A stretch of DNA of 64,000 nt, taken from positions 59,649 to 123,648 of the forward strand of contig DGXY01000019.1 in assembly GCA_002396885.1 (NCBI GenBank), in the 5' to 3' direction. A program made the translations under genes and the position numbers. A model generated the notes under the pieces. It was not told the origin of the DNA and searched no databases. It saw only the letters and a program-made list of their open reading frames with translations. Below, in pieces: positions 8,482 through 17,277 of this stretch (its first letter is position 1; each line of letters begins with the position of its first letter). This DNA is from Akkermansiaceae bacterium UBA5020. Lineage in GTDB: Bacteria > Verrucomicrobiota > Verrucomicrobiia > Verrucomicrobiales > DEV007.

Positions 8482-8978
8482 TGCTTACGGTTGCGGTCGT
8501 GATTCGGAGTCGGACGAAGCCGGAGGTCTTTCGGCCGATTCCCGATCCGGAAGACTTCAACTTCCTGAATCTGCCGAGGACCAAGGCGATCGGCTCCGCC
8601 TAAAGCGAGGGCACGGAAAGGTTTTTGCTGGCGGCAGCGACTTCGGGGATGAATCATCACCACGTGGCTTGCGGACCTGGTGGGGCGCGCCCTCACGACA
8701 CCGCATCGCGGCCGTCCCGCCAACGCAGGGTTGCTGCTTATGGGTCTCGTGGCTGGCGTCGTCTTCACGATGCTGGAGCGGGGCCCACCGGATGCATTCG
8801 CGCTCGGTATTCTGGAATTCGTTCCGACGAAGAACGATCCTGGCTCCTCGATCGCCGTGCCATTTTCTCCGGACTTCGCGTCGGAGCCCCCTCATCCTCC
8901 GCCCCTCCCGTCATCCCGTGCCCCGGCGGCGCCTCTTTTCTCTTCCCGCCCCGCTTCCCCTTCCCTAACCTTAGACGC
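8482..8978. other. Intergenic stretch of 497 bases between divergent genes
   Basis: No convincing gene. A short plus-strand frame near 8680-8982 contains a hydrophobic run (LLLMGLVAGVVFTML), but the rest is Pro/Ser-rich low-complexity translation and no family is recognised. It could be a decayed gene. The region must hold the promoters of the SDR-photolyase unit and of the Gfo/Idh/MocA gene, but no strong boxes were found by eye. Confidence 0.5.
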
Positions 8979-10343
8979 ATGAATCCCACCGCCCCAGACC
9001 GCCGTCGTTTCTTGAAATCCGCCGGACTCGCCGCCGGAGCCTCCGTAATCGGCTTTCCCGCGATCACGAGATGTCAGTCGCCGAATTCGAAACTCGGCGT
9101 CGCCCTCATCGGCGTGGGCGGTCGCGGCGGATCGCACGTGAAGGCCACGGTCGATGCCAAGGAAGACATTATCGCCCTCGTCGACGTGAACGAGAACCAC
9201 CTCGGCAGCGCTCTCGGCCAGGCCCCGAAGGCACGGAGTTACCGCGATTTCCGCGAGCTCTTCGGCGGCCGTCTCGACGACATCGATGCGGTCTTCGTCT
9301 CCACGACGGAACACACTCACGCCTTCGCGACCCTCCCCGCCCTCCGCGCCGGGAAACACGTCTACAGCGAGAAGCCGCTCACCCGCGACGTCTTCGAGGC
9401 GCGCAAGATCATCGAGACCGCCGCGGCACGGCCCGAACTGATGACGCAGATGGGCACGCAGATCCACGCCACCGAGAATTACCGCCGGGTCGTCGAGCTG
9501 ATCGAGAGCGGCGCGATCGGCCCAGTGCGCGAAGTCCATTGCTGGGTGAGCCGTGCCTGGGGCTGGCAGACCGAGGAGGAAGCGGAGAAAAACAAGGACC
9601 TCCTCTACACCCCTGACACACCCACCAAAGGCATGCCGGTGCCGGATGGCCTCGACTGGGATCTCTGGATCGGTCCAGCGCCCTATCGCGACTTTCACCC
9701 CTTCTATTTCCCCGGTCCTCGCTGGTATCGTTGGTGGGATTTCGGCAACGGCACGATGTCCGACCTCGGCAGCCACCGCAACGACCTGCCCTGGTGGGCC
9801 TTGAAACTCGACGCGCCCCTCACGATCGAACCAGTCGCCGGTCCGCCCGCCCATCACGACATCGCCCCCGCCTCGATGGCGGTGAAATACACCTACGGGA
9901 AACGCGGCGAACTCCCCCCGGTGGAGCTGACCTGGTATCAGGGCACCCAGAAGCCCGCGATCTGGCGCGAAGGCAAGATCCCGCAGTGGGGCGATGGGTG
10001 TCTTTTCATTGGCGATAACGGCATGCTCCTCGCCGACTACGGCAAGCTCGTCCTGCTGCCCGAAGAGAAGTTCAAGGGCTTTACCCCGCCGAAACCTTAC
10101 CTCGCGCCTTCTCCGGGACAGCAGCAGGAGTTCTTCCTCGCCTGCAAGGGAGAAGGACCGAAACCGCTCTGCCATTTCGGCTACTCGGGCCCCCTGACCG
10201 AAGCGAACCACCTTGGCAACGTCGCCTACCGCGCCGGGAAAAAGCTGGAGTGGGATGCCAAGGCGATGAAATTCCCGAACGCACCCGAGGCGGAAAAATT
10301 CCTGAAACGTGAGTATCGCGAGGGCTGGTCTCTGGACGCCTGA
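8979..10343 (+). CDS. Tat-exported Gfo/Idh/MocA family oxidoreductase
   Basis: A 454-residue protein with a twin-arginine signal, DRRRFLKSAGLAAGASVIG (about residues 6-24), so it is folded in the cytoplasm and exported. The Rossmann fold follows with VALIGVGGRGGSHVKA, and the family EKP motif appears as VYSEKPLTRDVFEA. Exported members of this family are abundant in Planctomycetes and Verrucomicrobia and are usually annotated as putative sugar dehydrogenases; some have proved to be glycoside-cleaving enzymes that use NAD transiently. The C-terminal part is Trp-rich (FYFPGPRWYRWWDFGNG), common in this exported subgroup. The start at ATG 8979 is fixed by the Tat motif; the longer frame from 8625 is low-complexity. 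Substrate unknown. Confidence 0.93.
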   Translation: MNPTAPDRRRFLKSAGLAAGASVIGFPAITRCQSPNSKLGVALIGVGGRGGSHVKATVDAKEDIIALVDVNENHLGSALGQAPKARSYRDFRELFGGRLDDIDAVFVSTTEHTHAFATLPALRAGKHVYSEKPLTRDVFEARKIIETAAARPELMTQMGTQIHATENYRRVVELIESGAIGPVREVHCWVSRAWGWQTEEEAEKNKDLLYTPDTPTKGMPVPDGLDWDLWIGPAPYRDFHPFYFPGPRWYRWWDFGNGTMSDLGSHRNDLPWWALKLDAPLTIEPVAGPPAHHDIAPASMAVKYTYGKRGELPPVELTWYQGTQKPAIWREGKIPQWGDGCLFIGDNGMLLADYGKLVLLPEEKFKGFTPPKPYLAPSPGQQQEFFLACKGEGPKPLCHFGYSGPLTEANHLGNVAYRAGKKLEWDAKAMKFPNAPEAEKFLKREYREGWSLDA

Positions 10344-10441
10344 CGGGCCTCTGAGCGGTTTTTTCGGTGAAACGTGGCAAAATCGCCATGTTTTCGGCTC
10401 GATTTCCCGAGTTTTCTCCCCTAAGTTCCAAGGATTTCCCA

Positions 10442-11719
10442 ATGAAACCCGCCTTCATTCTTTCTCACCTTGGAACGCTCGTGGCTGGTGCCGCACTTGC
10501 CTACCTCGCCCTTCCCGCGCTCAATTCGCCCAAAGATTCGGAAGGCGGTGATGCCGGAGGCGAAGTGACCACTTTCTCAGGGGAACCCGGATCCAAGGGG
10601 GACGCGGCTCCCACCGACGGCACCCTGACGAATCTCAGCTCCTTCAACCTCGAAAAGTCCGGCTACCAGCAAGGCAGCCAAGATCCCCTTGCCGCGATCG
10701 CCGCCGCGAAGAACATCCCCGGACGCGACAACCGCTACCTCTTCACCGAATCCGTCTTCACCGCCTGGGGCGAGAAGAACGGTCTCGAAGCCGCGCAGTG
10801 GGTCATCGCCAATTTGAAAGGCGTGGAAAAATCCGACGCCCTCTACAACATCGCCGACGGTTGGGCCGAGGTCGATCCCGCCGCCGCCGCCCTCTGGTTC
10901 AGCGAAAACACCAGTGGCATCAATCGCGAAGACGCCATCTACGAGATTCTCGAATCCTGGGGGCGCAAATCTCCCGAAGCTGCCCTCGTCTGGGCCGAAG
11001 ACCTGGACGAGTACACCCGCTCGAGCGTGATGGACTCCCTCGCCGAAGGCTGGGCCTCCAACGATCCACAAGGTGCCGCCAAAGCCTCCGAGAAACTTCT
11101 CGAATACGATTTCGGCGACGAATTTGTGATGAACATCGCAGGCCAATGGGCCAGCACCGATCCTGGAGCCGCCGCCACCTGGGCCGGCACCATCGACCAC
11201 AGCGACGCCCGAGCCATCGCCCACCTCGAGATCGGCCAGGAATGGGCGATGGGTGATCCTGACAAAGCCACCGCCTGGATCAACTCGCTCAAGACCGACG
11301 ACGACAAACTCTATGCCTCCCTCGGCGTCGCCCTCGGCTGGTCAGAGCACGACCCCGGCGCCGCCCTCGGATGGGCCGTCGGCACGGTGCAGAATCCCGG
11401 CACCCGGCAGCGCATCATCGAAGACGTGATGCTCGACTGGAGCTCAACCGACCCAACCGCCGCCGCCGAATGGCTCAACGGCCAACCCAAGGGACCGCAG
11501 AACGACGAGGTCCTTTCCACCTTCAGCAGCGCCATCGTCGACGTCGATCCCGAGTCCGCCGTGACCTGGGCCTCGACCATCACGGATGAGGCGAAGCGGA
11601 CCGAAAACATCTCCACCCTCCTCCAGGAGTGGATCGCGATGGACGGCGACAGCGCGAGAAAGTGGGTCTCCAGCTCCAAACTGAGCGACGATCTGAAGAA
11701 GAAATTCGGCCCTCAGTGA
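10442..11719 (+). CDS. Exported Trp/Asp-Pro helical-repeat protein
   Basis: A 425-residue protein with an N-terminal hydrophobic signal/anchor (about 6-24) and a Gly/Asp/Ser-rich linker to about residue 65. About ten tandem repeats of 31-37 residues follow, each with a core like W-x-x-x-D-P-x-A-A-x-x-W (WAEVDPAAAALW, WASTDPGAAATW, WSEHDPGAALGW, WSSTDPTAAAEW). Such Sel1/TPR-like alpha-helical repeats are common in secreted Verrucomicrobia proteins; they make a curved scaffold for protein or ligand binding. The start at 10442 is supported by AAGGA 7 bases upstream and by the signal sequence. No partner is obvious; the gene stands alone and ends just before an inverted-repeat REP element that may also terminate transcription. 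Function unknown. Confidence 0.82.
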   Translation: MKPAFILSHLGTLVAGAALAYLALPALNSPKDSEGGDAGGEVTTFSGEPGSKGDAAPTDGTLTNLSSFNLEKSGYQQGSQDPLAAIAAAKNIPGRDNRYLFTESVFTAWGEKNGLEAAQWVIANLKGVEKSDALYNIADGWAEVDPAAAALWFSENTSGINREDAIYEILESWGRKSPEAALVWAEDLDEYTRSSVMDSLAEGWASNDPQGAAKASEKLLEYDFGDEFVMNIAGQWASTDPGAAATWAGTIDHSDARAIAHLEIGQEWAMGDPDKATAWINSLKTDDDKLYASLGVALGWSEHDPGAALGWAVGTVQNPGTRQRIIEDVMLDWSSTDPTAAAEWLNGQPKGPQNDEVLSTFSSAIVDVDPESAVTWASTITDEAKRTENISTLLQEWIAMDGDSARKWVSSSKLSDDLKKKFGPQ

Positions 11720-11737
11720 CGAAGGAGTGGGCGCTTC

Positions 11738-11900
11738 GTGGCATGGGCTTCCAGCCCATGCGTAGCGGTGTAACTCCGAAGTTCCTGAAAGTTCCGTTCG
11801 CTTTGCCAGCCAGGCTCTGGCGCGGATTCCCGGACGGCGAGGGTGGATTCACCGCTCAGAGTCATTCCCTTGGAATGCATGGGCTGGAAGCCCATGCCAC
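11738..11900. repeat. REP-like inverted pair (BIME-type element)
   Basis: Two 24-base copies in opposite orientation, 11738-11761 and 11877-11900, perfectly complementary to each other. Each copy is itself a perfect hairpin with stem GCATGGGCT / AGCCCATGC and a 3-base loop (TCC in one, GGA in the other). GTGG lies at the hairpin base, like the conserved tetranucleotide of classical REPs. The pair sits in the gap between two convergent genes and could act as a two-way terminator. RAYT genes, the known mobilisers of REPs, are present in this window. Confidence 0.85.
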
Positions 11901-11944
11901 ATCCGTCACGTGAAGGGGCGCTCCGCCGGCACTCTCTACCAAGT

Positions 11945-13114
11945 TCAAAATCCCCCCACCGCCTGGAAGGTCCAGCCTTTCAGGTAAGCGGTCTCGGGCA
12001 GGGTGAGGATCACGGGATGATCGCGGCGCTGGGTGTGCGACGAGACAACCCGCAGGGTCCGTTTCGCATCGACCGAGGCGTCGGCGATGACGTCGTGGAA
12101 CTCGCGTTCGCTGACATGGTGGCTGCAACAGTAGGTCGAGAGAAGTCCGTCGGGAGTCAGCAGCTTGAGGGCGCGCAGGTGGATCTCCTTGTACCCGCGG
12201 AGGGCGTCGGTGACCGACCTGCGTGTTTTGGTGAAGGATGGAGGGTCGAGGATGATGAGGTCGAATTTCCGCTCGGCGATTTCAGCTTCCTTCAGGAAAT
12301 CAAAGACGTTCGCCTCCTGCGCTTCAACCGCGAGACCGTTGCGCGCCGCATTCGCCCGCGTCGCCTCGACGGCGCTGGCGCTGATATCGAGCGCGAGCAC
12401 CGAAGCCGCTCCGCCGCGCGCGGCATGAAGGGCGAAGCCACCTTGGTTGCAGAAACAATCGAGGACGTTCCGGCCCTTCGCGAGGTTGCCGACGGCGGCG
12501 TAGTTGTCGAGTTGATCGAGGTAGATGCCGGTCTTTTGTCCCTCCATCAGGTCGATCTCCTGGACGAGGCCGTTGATCGTGAGGGTGACCGGTCCATTCC
12601 AGGCACCGGCGAGGAGTCCGGTGCGCGGCTCAAGGCCCTCGGCCTTGCGGATGGAGGAGTCGTTGCGCTCGATCACGGTGATCTCGCCGAAGATCCCGAT
12701 GAGGGCCGCGACGATGAGCTCGCGCCGACGGTCCATCGCGAGGGTGAGGGTCTGGAGCACAAAATGATCGCCGTAGCGGTCGATCACGACCCCCGGGAGC
12801 CCGTCGGCCTCGCTCCAGACGAGACGGTAAACCGGCTCGGGAAAGGCCTGGGTTTCACGCAGGACAAGGGCCCGGCGAAGACGGCGATCGAAAAAGTCGG
12901 CGTCGAGCTCCTGCTTGCGGCGCGAGATGCGGCGGGCCACGATCTGCGACTCGGGATTGTAAATCGCAGTGCCGAGCGGACGGTCGCGGAAGTCCTTCAG
13001 CGAAATCACGTCGCCCGCCTGCGGGTTTCCAAAAGCCTTCTGCACCTCCGTCGCGTAGACCCAGTCGTGGCCGTGAAAAATGCGTGAGCGCGGTTTGATA
13101 ACAAGTCCTGCCAT
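11945..13114 (-). CDS. rlmI: Class I rRNA large-subunit methyltransferase, RlmI-like
   Basis: A 389-residue S-adenosylmethionine-dependent RNA methyltransferase related to RlmI, which makes m5C1962 in 23S rRNA. It has an N-terminal PUA domain (about 1-75, with RIFHGHDWVYATEV), a middle RlmI-like domain and a C-terminal Rossmann methyltransferase. SAM motif I is VLDCFCNQGGFALHAA, motif IV is LIILDPPSFTK, and a Cys-containing motif near the catalytic region reads TYCCSHHVS. Length fits RlmI (about 395). The gene is alone on the minus strand, convergent with the repeat-protein gene. Its start at 13114 is directly before the PUA domain. It could instead be the related RlmK/RlmO-type enzyme; the exact target base is inferred from the family. 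Confidence 0.9.
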   Translation of the reverse strand: MAGLVIKPRSRIFHGHDWVYATEVQKAFGNPQAGDVISLKDFRDRPLGTAIYNPESQIVARRISRRKQELDADFFDRRLRRALVLRETQAFPEPVYRLVWSEADGLPGVVIDRYGDHFVLQTLTLAMDRRRELIVAALIGIFGEITVIERNDSSIRKAEGLEPRTGLLAGAWNGPVTLTINGLVQEIDLMEGQKTGIYLDQLDNYAAVGNLAKGRNVLDCFCNQGGFALHAARGGAASVLALDISASAVEATRANAARNGLAVEAQEANVFDFLKEAEIAERKFDLIILDPPSFTKTRRSVTDALRGYKEIHLRALKLLTPDGLLSTYCCSHHVSEREFHDVIADASVDAKRTLRVVSSHTQRRDHPVILTLPETAYLKGWTFQAVGGF

Positions 13115-13476
13115 GGCCGAGTCTCGACCACGATGGGGGATCCGTCAAAGCGACGCACAGATCTGATCTGGGCTGCCGATACGCGAGCGAAGAGGGGGCG
13201 GCCTACGGAAGACGCAGAAAACGCGGAATGAAAAGAAATTGAAACCGATGCAGCAGCGATCCAATGCCGCGAAATTTCACGAAGTTCATCTCACCGCTTT
13301 CCAAATTCCATTCTGTGTCTTCTGCGTCTTCCGTAGGCCGCCTCCTCATCTTCAGGAGTCGACACCTCTCCCCTACGCCACCCGGCCCGGAATCTGCTTG
13401 CCCGAGCGGGTAGTGGATGCTCCCGGTATGGCGTACCCTGACATTGCTTGAACAAGGGCGACCGTGAAGCAAGTCC
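13115..13476. other. Intergenic stretch of 362 bases between divergent genes
   Basis: Apart from the inverted-repeat element at 13192-13347, nothing recognisable is seen. The stretch lies between the divergent starts of rlmI and the DUF1592 gene and should contain both promoters. No clear -10/-35 pair was found by eye. Confidence 0.5.
13192..13347. repeat. Inverted-repeat element with 36-base arms (MITE-like)
   Basis: The left arm (13192-13227) and right arm (13312-13347) are reverse complements over 36 bases with only a few mismatches. The central 23 bases (13197-13219 against 13320-13342) match exactly; the core includes CCTACGGAAGACGCAGAA. The arms enclose about 84 bases with no coding signal. 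The ACGCAGA-type core resembles dispersed repeats of PVC genomes, which I recall rather than can verify here. Located between the divergent rlmI and DUF1592 genes. Confidence 0.82.
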
Positions 13477-15828
13477 ATGCGAATGACTCCTCCCAAAGCC
13501 TGGCTCCTCCTCTCTTCTCTCACGTTCGTGCCCGGCCTCTGCCTGGCGCTCGATCTTGAGCACCATCCCGGGAAGGCCATCTACGAAAAGATGTGCCTCG
13601 AATGCCACGGAGCCAAGGGCGAAGGTGTGAAGGACAAAGCTGACGATGCTCTGATCGGAGCGCGCACCCTCGATTCGCTCGCCCAGCGGATCGACCGCAC
13701 CATGCCGGAGGATAAACCCGAGCTTCTCAACGCCGAGGATTCCAAAATCGTCGCCTCATACATTTACGACGCCTTTTATTCCGCCGAGGCCCGCGCCCGC
13801 AACACCCCGGCCCGCATCGAGCTGAGCCGTCTCACCGTGCCGCAGTATCAGAACTCGGTCGCGGATCTCATCCTGAGTTTCCGGGGTGATAACTGGATCC
13901 CGGAAACGCGCGGGCTGAAGGCCCGCTATTTTGGCGACCGCGGACACAACGAACGCAAGGAATTCCGCGATCAGAAGAAACCCGACAAATACGAGCGTAT
14001 CGATGCCACGGTGAAGTTCGACTACGGCGAGGGAGTCCCTCCTAATGAAGAAGCGAAGGAATTCTCACCCGAGCAATTCTCGATCCGCTGGGACGGGATG
14101 ATCCTGCCCGAAGAGACCGGAGTCTACGAATTCGTCGTCAAAACCCGCAACGGAGTGACGCTCTGGGTGAACGACCACGACCGTGGCGAAGAGTCGGGCA
14201 TTAAAACGATCGACGGCTGGGTCGCGCCCAACAACGACCTGCGCGAGGAGACCGGCAGCGTCTATCTCATCGGTGGTCGCCCTTACCCGATCCGTCTCGA
14301 CTTCTTCACTTACAAGGAAAAGGCCGCGGCGGTCGAACTGCTCTGGAAGACGCCGCATGGTGTGCTCGAGACCATCCCCGAGCGGAATCTTGCGCCTGAG
14401 TGGGCGCACGAATCGCTCCTCGTCGACGTCCCCTTCCCCGCCGACGACCGCAGTGTCGGCTACGAACGCGGCACGATGGTCTCGAAATCCTGGCTCGAGG
14501 CTGTCACCGCCGGAGCCGGGATGGCCTCGGACTACGTGGTCGAACACCTCGACGAGCTCGCCAAGCTGAAGCGCGACCAGCCCGAACCCGAGCGCCGCAG
14601 GAACATCGACGACTTCGCCGAAAAATTCGTCGCCCGCGCCTTCCGGCGCCCGCTCTCCGACGAGGAAAAAGAGCGTTTTGTCAGGAAACATTTCAAGGAA
14701 AACGTCTCACCCGATCAGGCGGTGAAGCGTCTCGTCCTCCAGACGCTCTCATCCGCGCGTTTTCTCTATCCCGAGATCGGCGGGCCAAGGAATCCCGATC
14801 AGTGGACGATCGCCTCGCGTCTCGCCCTCCTCCTCTGGGATTCGGTGCCGAATGAGCGCCTCCTCGACCGACTCAACAAGGGCGAGTTCAACGATCCCGG
14901 AAAATTCGACCAGGTCGTGAACGAGGCGGTGTGGAACTGGCGCACCCGCATCAAGATGCGCGGCTTCTACCACCACTGGCTCGAGATGGAGCGCGCCGAT
15001 GAGCTGGTGAAGGACAAGGGAGCTTTCCCCGAATTCGATCCCGCCGTCGCCGCCGACCTACGCACTTCGCTCTTCGCTTTCCTCGAGGAGGCAACCTGGG
15101 GCAAGGAAAAGGCGGGCTACCGAGAGCTGCTGCTCTCGAGCGCCTATCCGATGAACGAGCGCCTCGGCAAGATCTACGGCACCGAGGTAAAGGGTGGCTT
15201 CCAGCCTGTCATCCTCGACGGCGGAAAACGCGCCGGTCTCATCACCCATCCCTTCGTGCTTTCCTATCTCGCCTATCACAACAACACTTCGCCGATCCAT
15301 CGCGGCGTCTTTCTCACCCGACACATCATCGGCATGCCCCTGAAATCGCCGCCCATGGCGAACGAGTTCAAGGATAGCAAATTCGACCCGAGCCTGACGA
15401 TGCGGGAGAAGGTCACCTCGATGACCAAGTCACAGGACTGCATGGGCTGCCACGTCACGATCAATCCCCTCGGTTTCAGCCTCGAGCACTACGACGGGAT
15501 CGGACGCTGGCGCCAGGAGGATCGCGGCAAGCCGATCAACGCCAAGGCTGACTTCCATGCTGAAGACGGTCGCACCCTGCCCCTCGGCGGGGCCCGTGAT
15601 GTCGCCGAATTCGCCGCCAACGCCCCCTCGGCCCACCGCACCTTCATCGAGAGCCTCTTCCACCACCTCGTCAAACAGCCCGTCCGCGCCTATGGCGACG
15701 ACGAGATGGAGAACCTGCGCAAGGCCTTCGAGCAGGGCGGATATCAAATTCCGAATTTGATCAAACAGATTGCCCTCACGACGGTCAAACACGTCGACCA
15801 ACCCGACGAAAAATTCGCCACCAAGTGA
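13477..15828 (+). CDS. DUF1592-type multidomain cytochrome with PA14 domain
   Basis: A 783-residue exported protein. Order of parts: signal peptide (about 8-25); an N-terminal c-type cytochrome with heme motif CLECH (40-44); a PA14-like carbohydrate-binding domain (about 145-300, RWDGMILPEETGVYEFVVKT); then the planctomycete DUF1592 region (about 380-520, KFVARAFRRPLSDEEKERF); then DUF1588 (about 600-700, SPIHRGVFLTRHIIG), which contains a second CxxCH (CMGCH); then DUF1585 at the end. Such proteins occur in pairs with DUF1552 Tat proteins, as here, where the partner begins 52 bases downstream. They are thought to take part in extracytoplasmic electron transfer or degradation, but no activity is proven. 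ATG at 13477 or 13483. Confidence 0.9.
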   Translation: MRMTPPKAWLLLSSLTFVPGLCLALDLEHHPGKAIYEKMCLECHGAKGEGVKDKADDALIGARTLDSLAQRIDRTMPEDKPELLNAEDSKIVASYIYDAFYSAEARARNTPARIELSRLTVPQYQNSVADLILSFRGDNWIPETRGLKARYFGDRGHNERKEFRDQKKPDKYERIDATVKFDYGEGVPPNEEAKEFSPEQFSIRWDGMILPEETGVYEFVVKTRNGVTLWVNDHDRGEESGIKTIDGWVAPNNDLREETGSVYLIGGRPYPIRLDFFTYKEKAAAVELLWKTPHGVLETIPERNLAPEWAHESLLVDVPFPADDRSVGYERGTMVSKSWLEAVTAGAGMASDYVVEHLDELAKLKRDQPEPERRRNIDDFAEKFVARAFRRPLSDEEKERFVRKHFKENVSPDQAVKRLVLQTLSSARFLYPEIGGPRNPDQWTIASRLALLLWDSVPNERLLDRLNKGEFNDPGKFDQVVNEAVWNWRTRIKMRGFYHHWLEMERADELVKDKGAFPEFDPAVAADLRTSLFAFLEEATWGKEKAGYRELLLSSAYPMNERLGKIYGTEVKGGFQPVILDGGKRAGLITHPFVLSYLAYHNNTSPIHRGVFLTRHIIGMPLKSPPMANEFKDSKFDPSLTMREKVTSMTKSQDCMGCHVTINPLGFSLEHYDGIGRWRQEDRGKPINAKADFHAEDGRTLPLGGARDVAEFAANAPSAHRTFIESLFHHLVKQPVRAYGDDEMENLRKAFEQGGYQIPNLIKQIALTTVKHVDQPDEKFATK

Positions 15829-15880
15829 TCCGCAGGGAATCCTTTCCCCTTCCACCAGCACTCCTTCCCCCCATCGCTCC

Positions 15881-17185
15881 ATGAGAAAAACCCGCCGCGA
15901 ATTTCTCCGCCATCTCGGAGTCTCCACCGCTGCCCTTCCCTTCCTCACCGGACTGCCCGGCCTCGCCGCGGAAGGGACGAAAAGGCAGCGCCTCATCTTC
16001 CTCTTCTCGCCGAACGGGACGATCCCTTGGGAATTCTGGCCCGAGGGACAGGAGTTCCAATTCAAGCGCATCCTCAAGCCGCTCGAACCCTACAAGCAGC
16101 ATCTTCTGACACTGAAGGGCGTGAACAACAAGGTCGACGGTGACGGCGACCGCCACATGCGCGGGATGAGCTGCCTTCTCACCGGCACCGAACTTTTCCC
16201 CGGCAACATCCAGGGCGGCTCCGACACGCCGGCGGGCTGGGCAAGCGGCATCTCCATAGATCAGGAGATCAAGAATTTTCTGCAGGGACGCGAAGAAACC
16301 AAGACCCGCTTCGGCTCACTCGAGTTCGGCGTCGCCGTGCCAAACCGCGCCGATCCCTGGACGCGCATGTGCTACGCCGGTCCCAATCAACCCATCGCGC
16401 CGATCAACGATCCCGAACAGATGCTCGGGAAAATCTACGGCCGCATGAAGGACCGCGAGAGCCTCGTCTCCATCGTCGACGATGTGCGCGAGGATCTCGC
16501 CCGCGTCTCCAAGAATCTCGGGACCGAAGACCGCGCCCGTCTCGAGGAGCACCTCACTCTCGTCCGCGAGATGGAGGAGGAGCTTTCCCGCGGCGACGAT
16601 CAGGCCGAACTCGCCCATCCCTTGCCCGACATCGATCCCGACATCGAACTCGTCAATGACAACACTCCGCGCATCAGCCGCATGCAGATCGACCTGCTCG
16701 TCAATGCGATGGCCAACGACATGACTCGCGTCGGGACCCTGCAATTCATGCGCTCGGTCGGCATGGCACGGATGAGCTGGCTGGGCGTGAAGGACGGCCA
16801 CCACACCCTTTCCCACGAACCCGACGACAACAAGGACGCCGTCGAGAATCTCATCAAAATCAACGAGTGGTTCGCCGGAGAACTCGCCTATCTCACCAAA
16901 AAGCTCGCCGAGACACCCGAACCGGGAGGCGACGGTACGATGTTGGACAACACTCTCATCGTCTGGCTCAACGAGCTCGGCAAAGGGAACAGCCACACCC
17001 TCGACGACATCCCCTTCGTCCTCATCGGCGGCAAGAGCCACGGCATCAAGACCGGCCGCGCCCTCACCTTCGACAAAGTCGCCCACAACCGGCTCTGGCT
17101 CACCGTCGCAAGATCGATGGGCCACGGGATCGAGAGCTTCGGCACCGCCAAGCTCTGCGAAGGCGGCCCACTCGATCTGGGGTGA
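15881..17185 (+). CDS. Tat-exported DUF1552 protein, partner of the upstream DUF1592 cytochrome
   Basis: A 434-residue protein with a twin-arginine signal, KTRREFLRHLGVSTAALPF (about 3-21), so it is exported folded. The rest is DUF1552: LIFLFSPNGTIPWEFWPEG, RGMSCLLTG, DHTLxHEP-like GHHTLSHEPDD, and LIVWLNELGKGNSH near the C-terminus. The fold resembles the alkaline phosphatase/sulfatase-like DUF1501 proteins, but no activity is known. Cotranscription with the DUF1592 gene is likely (52-base gap, same strand). The start at 15881 is fixed by the Tat motif. A second DUF1592/DUF1552 pair lies at 37427-41305. Confidence 0.92.
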   Translation: MRKTRREFLRHLGVSTAALPFLTGLPGLAAEGTKRQRLIFLFSPNGTIPWEFWPEGQEFQFKRILKPLEPYKQHLLTLKGVNNKVDGDGDRHMRGMSCLLTGTELFPGNIQGGSDTPAGWASGISIDQEIKNFLQGREETKTRFGSLEFGVAVPNRADPWTRMCYAGPNQPIAPINDPEQMLGKIYGRMKDRESLVSIVDDVREDLARVSKNLGTEDRARLEEHLTLVREMEEELSRGDDQAELAHPLPDIDPDIELVNDNTPRISRMQIDLLVNAMANDMTRVGTLQFMRSVGMARMSWLGVKDGHHTLSHEPDDNKDAVENLIKINEWFAGELAYLTKKLAETPEPGGDGTMLDNTLIVWLNELGKGNSHTLDDIPFVLIGGKSHGIKTGRALTFDKVAHNRLWLTVARSMGHGIESFGTAKLCEGGPLDLG

Positions 17186-17201
17186 GAGGAACCGAGGTGT
17201 C

Positions 17202-17265
17202 GCCGGCCTTCATGAGGCCGGGCCGTCGACCGCGGAAGGTCCACCCGGTCAGGGGGCAACGCCCC
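17202..17265. terminator. Two hairpins in a convergent gap
   Basis: Between the convergent DUF1552 and tspO genes lie two hairpins. One has stem CCGGCCT / AGGCCGG with loop TCATG (17203-17221); the other has stem GGGGC / GCCCC with loop AAC (17253-17265). Neither has a U-tract, so a terminator role is only likely from position; they may also be REP-like. Confidence 0.4.
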
Positions 17266-17277
17266 GGCTACCTCCCC

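Noticed and set aside
8680..8982. A 100-residue plus-strand frame with one hydrophobic run
   Set aside because: Second half is Pro/Ser low complexity and overlaps the start of the Tat-signal gene; at most a gene relic.
8892..10442. A 516-codon minus-strand frame
   Set aside because: Shadow of the Tat-exported Gfo/Idh/MocA gene, whose family motifs and signal are clear.
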